Shown here piece by piece: positions 25,224-32,702 of a stretch of DNA of 37,786 bases (positions are counted from its first letter, which is position 1; every line of letters begins with the position of its first letter). Under the pieces are notes generated by a model. The model was not told the DNA's origin. It searched no databases and worked only from the letters and a program-made list of their open reading frames with translations. The translations under genes were made by a program, and so were the position numbers. Source of the DNA: Clostridiales bacterium (GTDB taxonomy: Bacteria; Bacillota; Clostridia; Christensenellales; Borkfalkiaceae); assembly GCA_015069495.1 (NCBI GenBank), contig SVIN01000017.1, positions 1-37,786 of the forward strand. Reading direction: 5' to 3'.

Positions 25224-25858
25224 TCCAACAGCATTTTGGCCGCTTGTTGTTCCGCTTCTTTTTTATTACCGCCCGAGCCAAACGCATTTTGTCCCATCGC
25301 GGTGACAGTCGCTTCAAATACAGGGGCATTGTCTTTGCCCGATTTCACCGTTTGATACACGGGGGGCCGTTCACCTTGGCTTTGTAACCATTCCTGCAAA
25401 GCCCCTTTATGGTTTTCGGTTTGCGCTTGCGTTTCCAAACGCCCATGCTGTAAAATGAACGCTTTCGCGGGGGCATAACCGCCGTCCAAATAAATGGCGG
25501 CTACCACCGTTTCGAATATGCTGGAAATCGTCTTTTTCCCGACGTTGGCGCGCCCGCCCTCTATACGCAAATATTTCTGCAAGCCAAGGCTTCGCACCGC
25601 TTCATCCAAAGCATCCTCGCACACGTATTTTTGCCGTTGAAAGGTCAAACGCCCTTCTTCCGCCCGCGCGTCACGCAGATACTGCCATTCGGTCACCACC
25701 AATTGCAACACCGCGTCACCGAGGTATTCCATGCGCTCATTATCCTTACCGCCGTGTATATGCGCGTAAGTCGAATGGGTAAACGCTTCTTCCAGCAACG
25801 CCTTGTCGCGGAAGGTATACCCGATTTTATTTTCTATTTCTGTAAAAGGGAAATTCAT
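25190..25858 (-). CDS. rnc: ribonuclease III, altered active site and C-terminus
   Basis: This is a double-strand-specific RNase for rRNA and mRNA processing. The 222 residues have the RNase III signature NERMEYLGDAVL (40-51, with E44 and D48) and a C-terminal double-stranded-RNA-binding domain from ~155 (HKGALQEWLQSQG...FGSGGNKKEAEQQAAKMLLDKL). At the second catalytic pair, where most enzymes read LADxFEAxIGAIYLD, this one reads ISSIFETVVAAIYLD: E116 is kept but the Asp is Ser113. The last residues (GNITRTPI) come from an inverted end of a MITE-like element. The start overlaps the plsX stop (TAATG). Identity is certain; full activity is not. Confidence 0.95.
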   Translation of the reverse strand: MNFPFTEIENKIGYTFRDKALLEEAFTHSTYAHIHGGKDNERMEYLGDAVLQLVVTEWQYLRDARAEEGRLTFQRQKYVCEDALDEAVRSLGLQKYLRIEGGRANVGKKTISSIFETVVAAIYLDGGYAPAKAFILQHGRLETQAQTENHKGALQEWLQSQGERPPVYQTVKSGKDNAPVFEATVTAMGQNAFGSGGNKKEAEQQAAKMLLDKLGNITRTPI

Positions 25859-26892
25859 TATTCCGCCGTTTCCGTCTTCGTTTCGGTTGCCATCGCATTT
25901 TCTAAAATCCCCGCGATTTTTTCAACCATTTGTCCGCGCACTGCGTTTGCCGCCTGTTCGATACAAACCGCGAACCCGCGCGCTTTCGAGTTGCCGTGAC
26001 CTTTTACCACTGCTTTTTTCAAACCCAAGAACATTGCCCCGCCGACCGCTTCATAATCCAAGCTGCCGCGAATTTTCTTGATGATATCTCCGCAAAGCAA
26101 CGCGCGGATTTTCGTCCAAAGGTTGCGCTTGAATTCACGTTTCATAATCGTGCTGACCGTTTTCCCGCAGCCTTCCACCGCTTTCATGGCGATATTACCC
26201 GTAAAACCGTCCGATACCATGACGTCAATTTCACCATACATCAAATCGCGCCCTTCCACGTTGCCCACGTAATTCACCGAGGGCGTTTCCTTTAACAAGG
26301 CGTTGACTTCTTGTTGCAAAGCAAGCCCCTTGTGGTCTTCCGTACCGTTGTTCAAAAGCCCGACCTTGGGGTTTTCAATGCCGTATGCCGCTTGCGCGTA
26401 GGTGGAAGCCATGATGGCAAAATGCACCAAGTTGATGGGTTTACATTCAAGGTTTGCCCCGCAATCGCAGATGAACGTACCGCTGCCGCGATAGTTGGGA
26501 ATAATGGGACAAAGCGCAGGACGGGAAACCCCTTTCAAACGCCCAAGCACCAACACGCCCGCCGTCAATACCGCGCCCGTCGAACCCGACGATACCAAGC
26601 CGTCCGCCTTGCCGTCTTTCAACAGTTGAAATGCCACGACCGTGGACGAATCCTTTTTCGTCTTGACCGCTTTCGTGGGGACTTCTTCCATGGTAATGAC
26701 TTCCGTGGTATGTACGATTTCCAAGCGGTTTGCATCGTACTTGCACTCGGATAAAATTTCTTTGATTTGCGTTTCGTCGCCACAAAGAATCACGGACAAA
26801 TCCTTATCCTTTTTCAAAGCTTCTACCGCGCCTAATACTTGCTGTTTCGGGGCGAAATCTCCGCCCATTGCATCGATTGCTATTTTAACCAT
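25858..26892 (-). CDS. plsX: phosphate acyltransferase PlsX
   Basis: PlsX converts acyl-ACP to acyl-phosphate for phosphatidic acid synthesis. The 344 residues begin MVKIAIDAMGGDFAPKQQVLGA, the family signature, and include TKKDSSTVVAFQLLKDGKADGLVSSGSTGAVL and VSDGFTGNIAMKAVEG. The ATG has GGAG 8 bases upstream. It starts the plsX-rnc-smc-ftsY run; the acyl-carrier-protein gene often found between plsX and rnc is absent. Upstream is the hairpin array, and no convincing promoter was found within 100 bases. Confidence 0.97.
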   Translation of the reverse strand: MVKIAIDAMGGDFAPKQQVLGAVEALKKDKDLSVILCGDETQIKEILSECKYDANRLEIVHTTEVITMEEVPTKAVKTKKDSSTVVAFQLLKDGKADGLVSSGSTGAVLTAGVLVLGRLKGVSRPALCPIIPNYRGSGTFICDCGANLECKPINLVHFAIMASTYAQAAYGIENPKVGLLNNGTEDHKGLALQQEVNALLKETPSVNYVGNVEGRDLMYGEIDVMVSDGFTGNIAMKAVEGCGKTVSTIMKREFKRNLWTKIRALLCGDIIKKIRGSLDYEAVGGAMFLGLKKAVVKGHGNSKARGFAVCIEQAANAVRGQMVEKIAGILENAMATETKTETAE

Positions 26893-26918
26893 TGTATTTC
26901 TCCGTGTGTGTATATTGA

Positions 26919-27323
26919 GTGAATTGACCGCTTTGCGGTCGTGAATTGTTGCTTTTGCAACGTGAATTGAAAACGTTGTTTTCGTGAATTGACAGCTTTG
27001 CTGTCGTTATTGCTGATATTTACCACAACGCAACGCTTGGCGTTGCAATTCACTGAGCGCAGCGAAATTTCACGAACGCCTTTACGTTCTATTCACGCCG
27101 TTAGACAAAATTCACCCTATATGTTTTTGTGAGTTGACCGCTTTGCGGTCGTGAATTGTTGCTTTTGCAACGTGAATTGAAAACTTCGTTTTCGTGAATT
27201 GACAGCTTTGCTGTCGTTATTGCTGATATTTACCACAACGCAACGCTTGGCGTTGCAATTCACTGAGCGCAGCGAAATTTCACGAACGCCTTTACGTTCC
27301 ATTCACGCCGTTAGGCAATTCAC
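26919..27323. repeat. duplicated array of small hairpins with GTGAATTG spacers
   Basis: Two direct copies (26919-27115 and 27129-27323, about 96% identical, period 210). Each begins with four 21-22-base units made of GTGAATTG plus a short hairpin: GACCGC-TTT-GCGGTC, GTTGC-TTTT-GCAAC, GAAAAC-GTT-GTTTTC and GACAGC-TTT-GCTGTC. The second half has GCAACGC-TTG-GCGTTGC and GAACG-loop-CGTTC, with the spacer inverted (CAATTCAC). Stem sequences differ between units but stay complementary. It fills the plsX-asnS gap (26893-27353), where no gene was seen. Confidence 0.85.
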
Positions 27324-27358
27324 TTTAAGTTGTGCGCCTGAAGGTCGCCCAACTTAAT
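27322..27358 (-). terminator. hairpin overlapping the asnS stop codon
   Basis: TTAAGTTG...CAACTTAA arms enclose GCG...CGC and a CCTTCAGG centre (about 27324-27356). The left part on the minus strand (TTAAGTTGGGC) equals the outer end of the MITE-like element at 24945. No U-tract follows, so it is more likely a transcript-end structure or a member of the hairpin family than a classical terminator. Confidence 0.4.
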
Positions 27359-28748
27359 ACTTAAGGTCACCAAACGTACGAGGATAAGGCAAAACGTCAC
27401 GAATATTCGAAATCCCCGTCAAGTACATAACCATACGTTCAAACCCAAGCCCGAACCCTGCGTGAGTTGTACCGCCGTAACGGCGTAAATCCAAATACCA
27501 CGAATAATCTTCGGGGTTCATGCCCAATTCTTTAATGCGGTTGACAAGCTTGTCGTAATCATCTTCTCTTTGCGAACCGCCGACCAATTCCCCAATACCA
27601 GGTACCAACAAATCCGCTGCAGCAACCGTCTTGCCGTCGGGGTTTTGTTTCATGTAGAACGCCTTGATTTCCTTCGGATAATCGGTCAAGAATACGGGCT
27701 TTTGGTATACTTGTTCGGTCAAGAAACGTTCGTGTTCGCTCTGTAAATCCTTACCCCAGAAAATATTTTTATCGTCAAATTTATCCGCGTTCTGCTTCAA
27801 GATTTCAATTGCGTCCGTATAGGTCAAGCGCACGAATGCGTTTTCGGATACGTTCTTCAAACGTTCCAACAAGCCCTTGTCAACGAACTGGTTCAAGAAG
27901 TTCAACTCGTCCTTACAAGTTTCGCTTACGTAGTCAATGACGTATTTTACCATCGCTTCCGCAACGTCCATATCCCCTGCCAAATCACAGAACGCCATTT
28001 CGGGTTCGATCATCCAAAACTCTGCCGCGTGACGAGCGGTGTTGGAGTGTTCCGCACGGAAGGTAGGGCCAAACGTATATACGTTGCCGTATGCCATTGC
28101 AAACGTTTCCGCGCTCAACTGCCCCGAAACGGTCAACGCCGCGCGGGTATTGAAGAAGTCTTGTTTATAATCAACGGGTTTGCCCGTCTTTGCCACTTCG
28201 TCCAAATCAAAGGTTGTTACTTGGAACATTGCGCCCGCGCCTTCACAGTCGCTGCCCGTGATGATGGGGGTATGCACGTAAACGAATCCGCGGTCGTTGA
28301 AGAATTTGTGAATTGCGATTGCCGCTTCACTGCGGATACGGAACGCCGCGCCGAATAAATTGGTACGGGGACGAAGATATGCGATTTCACGCAAAAATTC
28401 TACCGAGTGGCGTTTTTTCTGCAAGGGATAATCGGGGGTAGATTCGCCCTCCACCTTGATTGCCGTCGCCTTGATTTCATAGGGTTGTTTGTTTTCAGGC
28501 GTCACAATGACAATACCCGTCACAATCAACGCGCAACCAACGTTTTCCTTTGCGATTTCATCATAATTGTCAAGGGTAGCGCGTTCAAACACGATTTGCG
28601 TGTTTTTGAAACAACTGCCATCGTTCAGTTCGATAAACCCGAACGCCTTTGAATCGCGGATGGTCTTTGCCCAACCCGCAACGGTAACGGTTTGACCGTC
28701 GTATTGAGAATAGCTTGCGTTAAGTGCTTTCAGCTGCATTCTTTCCAT
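27354..28748 (-). CDS. asnS: asparaginyl-tRNA synthetase
   Basis: This is a class IIb aminoacyl-tRNA synthetase charging tRNA-Asn. The 464 residues have the N-terminal OB-fold anticodon-binding domain ([25 protein letters not shown]), motif 1 around [27 protein letters not shown], motif 2 [24 protein letters not shown] and motif 3 [27 protein letters not shown]. The AMFQV and AEFWMIEPE stretches favour AsnS over AspS. No T-box leader was found; instead a promoter with paired palindromes lies upstream. A second ATG three codons in (28739), after GGAAAGA, is an equally possible start. Confidence 0.97.
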   Translation of the reverse strand: MERMQLKALNASYSQYDGQTVTVAGWAKTIRDSKAFGFIELNDGSCFKNTQIVFERATLDNYDEIAKENVGCALIVTGIVIVTPENKQPYEIKATAIKVEGESTPDYPLQKKRHSVEFLREIAYLRPRTNLFGAAFRIRSEAAIAIHKFFNDRGFVYVHTPIITGSDCEGAGAMFQVTTFDLDEVAKTGKPVDYKQDFFNTRAALTVSGQLSAETFAMAYGNVYTFGPTFRAEHSNTARHAAEFWMIEPEMAFCDLAGDMDVAEAMVKYVIDYVSETCKDELNFLNQFVDKGLLERLKNVSENAFVRLTYTDAIEILKQNADKFDDKNIFWGKDLQSEHERFLTEQVYQKPVFLTDYPKEIKAFYMKQNPDGKTVAAADLLVPGIGELVGGSQREDDYDKLVNRIKELGMNPEDYSWYLDLRRYGGTTHAGFGLGFERMVMYLTGISNIRDVLPYPRTFGDLKY

Positions 28749-28761
28749 GATAACCTGCCTT

Positions 28762-28776
28762 TTTTCCTATGGAAAA
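28762..28776. promoter_or_regulatory. palindrome 1 (TTTTCC-TAT-GGAAAA) in asnS leader
   Basis: A perfect 6+6 inverted repeat with a 3-base centre in the untranslated leader of asnS, 71 bases from a near-identical palindrome in the promoter. It is a candidate operator half of a pair. Confidence 0.45.
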
Positions 28777-28823
28777 GTCTTTTTTCGTCTTGCGACACTT
28801 CCCCATTCTTTCGTTTCCTTTTT

Positions 28824-28852
28824 ATTATACCATTTTCCTTTGGAAAAGACAA
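28824..28852 (-). promoter_or_regulatory. sigma-A promoter of asnS with embedded palindrome 2
   Basis: On the minus strand, TTGTCT (28847-28852), a 17-base spacer and TATAAT (28824-28829) overlap the vanW stop. The spacer holds the palindrome TTTTCC-TTT-GGAAAA (28833-28847), a common place for repressor binding. Confidence 0.75.
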
Positions 28853-29694
28853 GCGTTGGAATGCATTTTATTTGTCGTTTCCGACACTTTTTTGCCGATA
28901 ATTCCTTGAATGGGGCGGTATTCGTCCACACGAATACGCTTACGGGAAAGGAGAACCCCGCCTTGATAGCGTTCGAGGTATAATTCACTGCGTGCGCCGT
29001 TCTTGGGCGAACGGATAATTTCCTCTTTTTCCCCCATTTTTACAATGGGCGCGGGCGGTGGAATTTCGGCAAGCACGTTGGAAACCATCTCATACCTGTA
29101 CCCCTCGTTTTTTCCGTAAACGGACACCCGGATCCCGCCTGCGAACACTTCCGCCGTGATACAAATTGGGTATGCATGCGGGTTGTATAATTGCAAATCG
29201 CACTCACTGGACACCATCGCATCGCGCGAGGGCTGTACGTAGGACACCCGCAAGGAATGCGGGTGATATTCTACAGCTTCCAACCCGCTTTTTAATGCCG
29301 CATTGTAAAGGGTGGAGCTGACTTGGCAAACACCGCCGCCCACCCCCAACACGTATTCACCGTTGACAATAATTTTCGCCTGCCGAAACCCCGCCTCTTG
29401 CGTGCGCCTGCCCACCGTCTTGTTGAAGGAAAATTCCCCGTACGGTTGCAACGTTGCGCCATCGATTAACTCCGCCGCAATCGCGATATTCTCACACCTG
29501 CCCCTATCGTTTGCGTTGTAATAGGTCGTGTACGAGGATATTTTCTCCCAACCGTACGGTGTATTTTGCACAGCAGATACAGTTTGCGTTTCCCACGTTT
29601 CCCTCCTTGCTTGTTGGAATTTTATTCCGTTGACAAAAAGAAAAACAGCGCCCGCAAGTAAGAACGCTGTTGTCTGTTTTTTACCTATTTTCAT
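28825..29694 (-). CDS. VanW-family protein, membrane-anchored
   Basis: This 289-residue protein has an N-terminal hydrophobic anchor (about residues 9-26, after MKIGKKQ) and a VanW domain: YGEFSFNKTVGRRTQEAGFRQAKIIVNGEY followed by GVGGGVCQVSSTLYNAAL. It is outside the cytoplasm by topology. The C-terminal part (PPPAPIVKMGEKEEII...GARSELYLERYQGG) resembles a G5-like region. The family occurs in Gram-positives and in vancomycin clusters, but its function is unknown, and this genomic setting does not suggest resistance. The ATG at 29694 has AAGGGG 7 bases upstream; an in-frame ATG at 29721 (MYALKRGEG extension) with AAAGGG is an alternative. Its last codons contain the asnS promoter. Confidence 0.9.
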   Translation of the reverse strand: MKIGKKQTTAFLLAGAVFLFVNGIKFQQARRETWETQTVSAVQNTPYGWEKISSYTTYYNANDRGRCENIAIAAELIDGATLQPYGEFSFNKTVGRRTQEAGFRQAKIIVNGEYVLGVGGGVCQVSSTLYNAALKSGLEAVEYHPHSLRVSYVQPSRDAMVSSECDLQLYNPHAYPICITAEVFAGGIRVSVYGKNEGYRYEMVSNVLAEIPPPAPIVKMGEKEEIIRSPKNGARSELYLERYQGGVLLSRKRIRVDEYRPIQGIIGKKVSETTNKMHSNACLFQRKMV

Positions 29695-29958
29695 CCCCTC
29701 ACCCCTTTTCAACGCGTACATGGGTACGCCCTTTACCGCTTTTAGTATGTGCACTTTATTGAAAAGTATGTTTAAGGCTCTATCACTGAGAATGATAGAT
29801 TCGGGAAAATCCCCCCCATTTTTACGCGAAAAACATAAGAAAGGCAAGCGATACGCAAGGGCGCATACCCGTTGCGGTCTGTAACTGCGTGCAGCGCGTA
29901 GTATTTCACAGGTTTTTTCCGTAAAAAATCAATCAGGTGGAGTAATCGTGCCTCTGGT
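29695..29958. other. vanW-recF intergenic region
   Basis: 264 bases without a convincing gene. It contains an inverted repeat CTATCA/TGATAG (29780-29785 with 29793-29798), an imperfect hairpin just after recF (CGCAA...TTGCG, near 29857-29879), and a weak sporulation-type promoter candidate on the minus strand (ACATA at 29767-29771, 14 bases, GCACATACT at 29744-29752). Confidence 0.4.
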
Positions 29959-31044
29959 TTAATTTTTAATTTTTCCGTCCTCAATACGGATTTTATTACA
30001 CTCCGCTCCGTAAAGCACTCTTTCCGCGTGCGTGCAAGTCAACACCGTCTGCATGTCCGCGATACATTTTAACAACTTCTTTCTGCGGGGTAAATCCAAC
30101 TCGCTCATGACGTCATCCAAAACCAAGACGGGATATTCTCCCGATAAAATTTTGAATATCTGCACTTCCGCCAATTTCAAAGCAAGGGCGGCGGTGCGGG
30201 TCTGTCCCTGCGAAGCGTATGATTTTGCATCGATACCGTTAATCAATACGTCTAAATCATCACGGTGCGGACCCACCGTCGTATAGCCAAGGCGTAAATC
30301 CTTTTCGTAATTATTTTCCAAACGGCGTTGCAAAACGTTCGCCACTTCCGTGGTATCCCCTGCATATTTCCATTCGGGTTTAATCAACAACTCTTCTTTG
30401 CCGTCCGTTAAAAAGGCGTGAAATTCCTTGGCGTGAGGTGCCAACTTATCCACAAACTCCGCACGCTTTTCAATGATAAGCGCGGCGTATTTGCAAAGCT
30501 GTTCATCCCACACGGGCAGAGTATCCAACACCAACGACACGTCACGGTTTTTTAACAGTGTGTTGCGCTGGTCAAGGATTTTATTATACCGCAACAAAGC
30601 GGTGTAATACGCAGGCGAGGTCTGCGAGATGGAAATATTCATAAACCGCCTGCGTTCATCGGGTCCGTCTTGAATCAAGCGCAATTCCCCAGGGGAGAAA
30701 AATACGCTGTTGATATGTCCCATGAGGTCGGCGTTTTTGGAAATTTTACTGCCGTTGACGCGGATTTCGCGTTTATTTTCGTAAATGTCTGCCTCAATGG
30801 TGACCTTGCCGTAACGGTTTTCCGCTTCGGCAACGATACGCGCGCTTTCCGCACCCATGCGAATGAGTTGCTTATCGTGCCGAATACGCAATGACGCGCC
30901 CGTACAAAGATAGAAAACCGCCTCGGCGCAATTGGTCTTCCCCTGCCCGTTTTTACCAAACAGCACGTTAAGACCGTCCGAAAACGCGAACGTTTCGTTT
31001 TCATAGTTTCTGAAATTTTGAAGGAATAATTTTTTTATTTTCAT
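29959..31044 (-). CDS. recF: DNA replication and repair protein RecF
   Basis: RecF is an SMC-like ATPase in gap repair that loads RecA with RecO and RecR. The 361 residues contain Walker A GKNGQGKTN in LNVLFGKNGQGKTNCAEAVFYL, the FFSPGELRLIQDGPDERRRFMN motif, TVGPHRDDLDVLING, the signature SQGQTRTAALALKLAE and Walker B PVLVLDDVMSELD. The ATG at 31044 (MKIKKLFLQNFRNYENE) follows GAGGA; a TTG three codons upstream is rejected. It is divergent from dnaA, whereas it lies downstream of dnaA and dnaN in many bacteria; dnaN and gyrB are not in this window. Confidence 0.97.
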   Translation of the reverse strand: MKIKKLFLQNFRNYENETFAFSDGLNVLFGKNGQGKTNCAEAVFYLCTGASLRIRHDKQLIRMGAESARIVAEAENRYGKVTIEADIYENKREIRVNGSKISKNADLMGHINSVFFSPGELRLIQDGPDERRRFMNISISQTSPAYYTALLRYNKILDQRNTLLKNRDVSLVLDTLPVWDEQLCKYAALIIEKRAEFVDKLAPHAKEFHAFLTDGKEELLIKPEWKYAGDTTEVANVLQRRLENNYEKDLRLGYTTVGPHRDDLDVLINGIDAKSYASQGQTRTAALALKLAEVQIFKILSGEYPVLVLDDVMSELDLPRRKKLLKCIADMQTVLTCTHAERVLYGAECNKIRIEDGKIKN

Positions 31045-31098
31045 AATCCTCAAAAAACCTGCCGAAATTGCTTTCTTTTCCTTGAAATTTGTATTATA

Positions 31099-31127
31099 AT
31101 TATATCAAATAATTTTCAAAAAAACAA
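31099..31127 (-). promoter_or_regulatory. candidate recF promoter
   Basis: On the minus strand, TTGTTT (31122-31127), a 17-base spacer and TATAAT (31099-31104) lie in the AT-rich recF-dnaA gap. Confidence 0.6.
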
Positions 31128-31151
31128 GTTTACAAACGGGTATGTGTAAAC
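31128..31151. promoter_or_regulatory. inverted repeat upstream of dnaA
   Basis: GTTTACA (31128-31134) and TGTAAAC (31145-31151) form a perfect 7-bp inverted repeat with a 10-base centre, 22 bases before the dnaA start. It could be an operator; only poor matches to the DnaA box TTATCCACA are present here. A weak plus-strand TTGAAA/TCAAAT pair (31082-31110) may be the dnaA promoter. Confidence 0.4.
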
Positions 31152-31173
31152 AATTTTAACAGGGGAAGAAATA

Positions 31174-32508
31174 ATGGCAGAATTTTCACAGCTTCAATTC
31201 ATCTGGAAACAAATCAGCGAACGGTTGGAAAACCTGATTTCGCCCATTTCCTATAACACCTATATCAAAACCTTAGAGCCCATGGATATCCTCGGGCGTA
31301 TCCTCGTTTTGAAAGCGGCGACTCCGCTTGGCGCAAACACTATCATGAAAAAACACGCGGAAAAAATCCGCGACGCGATGGCAAAATGCGATTTGGGTGT
31401 GAAGGATTTCCGTTTGGTTGTTGACGGCAGTGAAGAATATTCACTTGAACAAGAAGAAGACGCCACGGAAAGTTTTCAAATTTCCCCTATCAATAAGCAA
31501 TTCACTTTCGACTCATTCGTAGCAGGTTCCAACAGTAAATTTGTCTACGCGGCGGCAAAAGCGGTTGCGCAAGCACCAGGCGAAACCTTTAACCCCCTCT
31601 TTATTTATGGGGAATCGGGGTTAGGGAAAACCCACCTTATGCACGCCATCGCCAATGAAATTTCTCGTTTGTACCCTGACAAGAAGGTATTGTACACAAC
31701 TTGCGAAAATTTCTTGAACGAGTTCATTGATTCGATTGCGCAGAAAAACAGCGCGAAGTTCCGTTTCCATTACCGTAACGTGGACGTATTGATGATTGAC
31801 GACGTGCAGTTTTTGCGTAATAAAACGCAGGTGCAGGAAGAATTTTTCCATACCTTTAATGAATTGTCGGCGCAAAACAAGCAAATTGTCTTAACGTCCG
31901 ACCGTCCCCCGAAGGAAATTGCGACTTTGGAAGAACGTTTGCGCACTCGTTTTGAGGGCGGTATGATTGCGGACGTACAACCGCCCGATCCTGAAACGAA
32001 GATTGCGATTTTGAAAAAGAAAGCGGAAGATAGAAAATATATCATCAACGATGACGTGTTAGAGTTCTTGGCGCGCGATTCAGGGCATGACGTTCGTACC
32101 TTGGAAGGGCGTTTGACCAAGGTTATTTTCGCCAGCAAGTTACACGAAGAACCCATTACTTTGGCACTCGCAAAGAAGGCTTTGAGCGAGTCCGTGAACG
32201 AGTCGGAAGAACAAGAAGATATCACCCCCGACAGCATTGTGAATGCGGTATGCACTTATTTTAAGCAAAAGCGGGAAGATTTAATCGGGAAAGGCAAGCG
32301 CGCTGATTTGGTAAAGGCGCGTCAAATTTGCGCGTATTTATTGTGTGAAATGCTGTCCCTGCCTTTGGTTGCCATTGGGAATATCCTCGGCGGGCGCGAT
32401 CATACAACGATTATGTATGCCCGCGATAAAATGGAAAAATTAGCGTCGTTGAACGACCGTATCGCGAAAGAAATCGACGATATCAAAAACATTGTCCTCA
32501 AACAATAA
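31174..32508 (+). CDS. dnaA: chromosomal replication initiator protein DnaA
   Basis: DnaA is the AAA+ initiator that binds and opens oriC. The 444 residues have the N-terminal domain I (WKQISERLENLISPISYNTYIKTLEPM), AAA+ Walker A GESGLGKTH, Walker B MIDDVQFL, and the C-terminal DNA-binding domain IV with the signature GGRDHTTIMYARDKM. GGGG is 8 bases before the ATG. A dnaA next to recF suggests the origin may be near, but no DnaA-box cluster is visible in the flanking 130 or 190 bases. It is followed by mnmG after a hairpin-rich spacer. Confidence 0.98.
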   Translation: MAEFSQLQFIWKQISERLENLISPISYNTYIKTLEPMDILGRILVLKAATPLGANTIMKKHAEKIRDAMAKCDLGVKDFRLVVDGSEEYSLEQEEDATESFQISPINKQFTFDSFVAGSNSKFVYAAAKAVAQAPGETFNPLFIYGESGLGKTHLMHAIANEISRLYPDKKVLYTTCENFLNEFIDSIAQKNSAKFRFHYRNVDVLMIDDVQFLRNKTQVQEEFFHTFNELSAQNKQIVLTSDRPPKEIATLEERLRTRFEGGMIADVQPPDPETKIAILKKKAEDRKYIINDDVLEFLARDSGHDVRTLEGRLTKVIFASKLHEEPITLALAKKALSESVNESEEQEDITPDSIVNAVCTYFKQKREDLIGKGKRADLVKARQICAYLLCEMLSLPLVAIGNILGGRDHTTIMYARDKMEKLASLNDRIAKEIDDIKNIVLKQ

Positions 32509-32668
32509 GCAAGCTGAGCTTGCCAGCCTGACGCTGGGCGCAGTATGGTGTCTTATCATACGTTTCTATAGAAAATTTCGCGCATTCAGCAACCTGACGT
32601 TGCACGCAGTATGGTGTCTTATCATACGTTTCTATAGAAAATTTCGCGCATTCACTACGGTGGATGCG
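32509..32668. repeat. hairpin modules between dnaA and mnmG
   Basis: Directly after the dnaA stop: GCAAGC-TGA-GCTTGC (32509-32523), then two units of a 16-base hairpin plus an identical 50-base segment (32539-32588 and 32605-32654, period 66). The two unit hairpins share the loop CTGAC but have different matched stems (CAGC/GCTG and GCAAC/GTTGC). The 50-base part holds GTATG...CATAC and the palindrome TTTCTATAGAAA. A last 9-bp stem with a TACG tetraloop is at 32647-32668. Confidence 0.75.
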
Positions 32669-32702
32669 TATAAATTGAAGTATTAAATTATATAGGATAA
32701 CT

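Noticed and set aside
26919-27323. CRISPR-like array
   Set aside because: Repeats are only 8 bases, the 'spacers' are self-complementary hairpins and no cas gene is present.
28749-28824. T-box leader for asnS
   Set aside because: No AGGGTGGNACCGCG antiterminator motif and the leader is too short.
28825-29694. VanW gene as evidence of vancomycin resistance
   Set aside because: VanW-domain proteins are widespread in Bacillota; no vanH, vanA/B, vanX or vanRS genes lie beside it, and ddl looks like a D-Ala-D-Ala enzyme.
29780-29798. tet-operator-like sequence CTATCA...TGATAG
   Set aside because: Arm spacing is 7 bases, unlike true tetO (1-base centre), and no tet gene is nearby.
29772-29984. 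A 70-codon frame on the minus strand between recF and vanW
   Set aside because: It needs a TTG start inside recF, has no ribosome site, no family likeness (not RemB) and crosses hairpins.
31045-31173. A DnaA-box cluster (oriC) between recF and dnaA
   Set aside because: Only poor matches to TTATCCACA were found; the AT-rich gap alone does not support an origin call.
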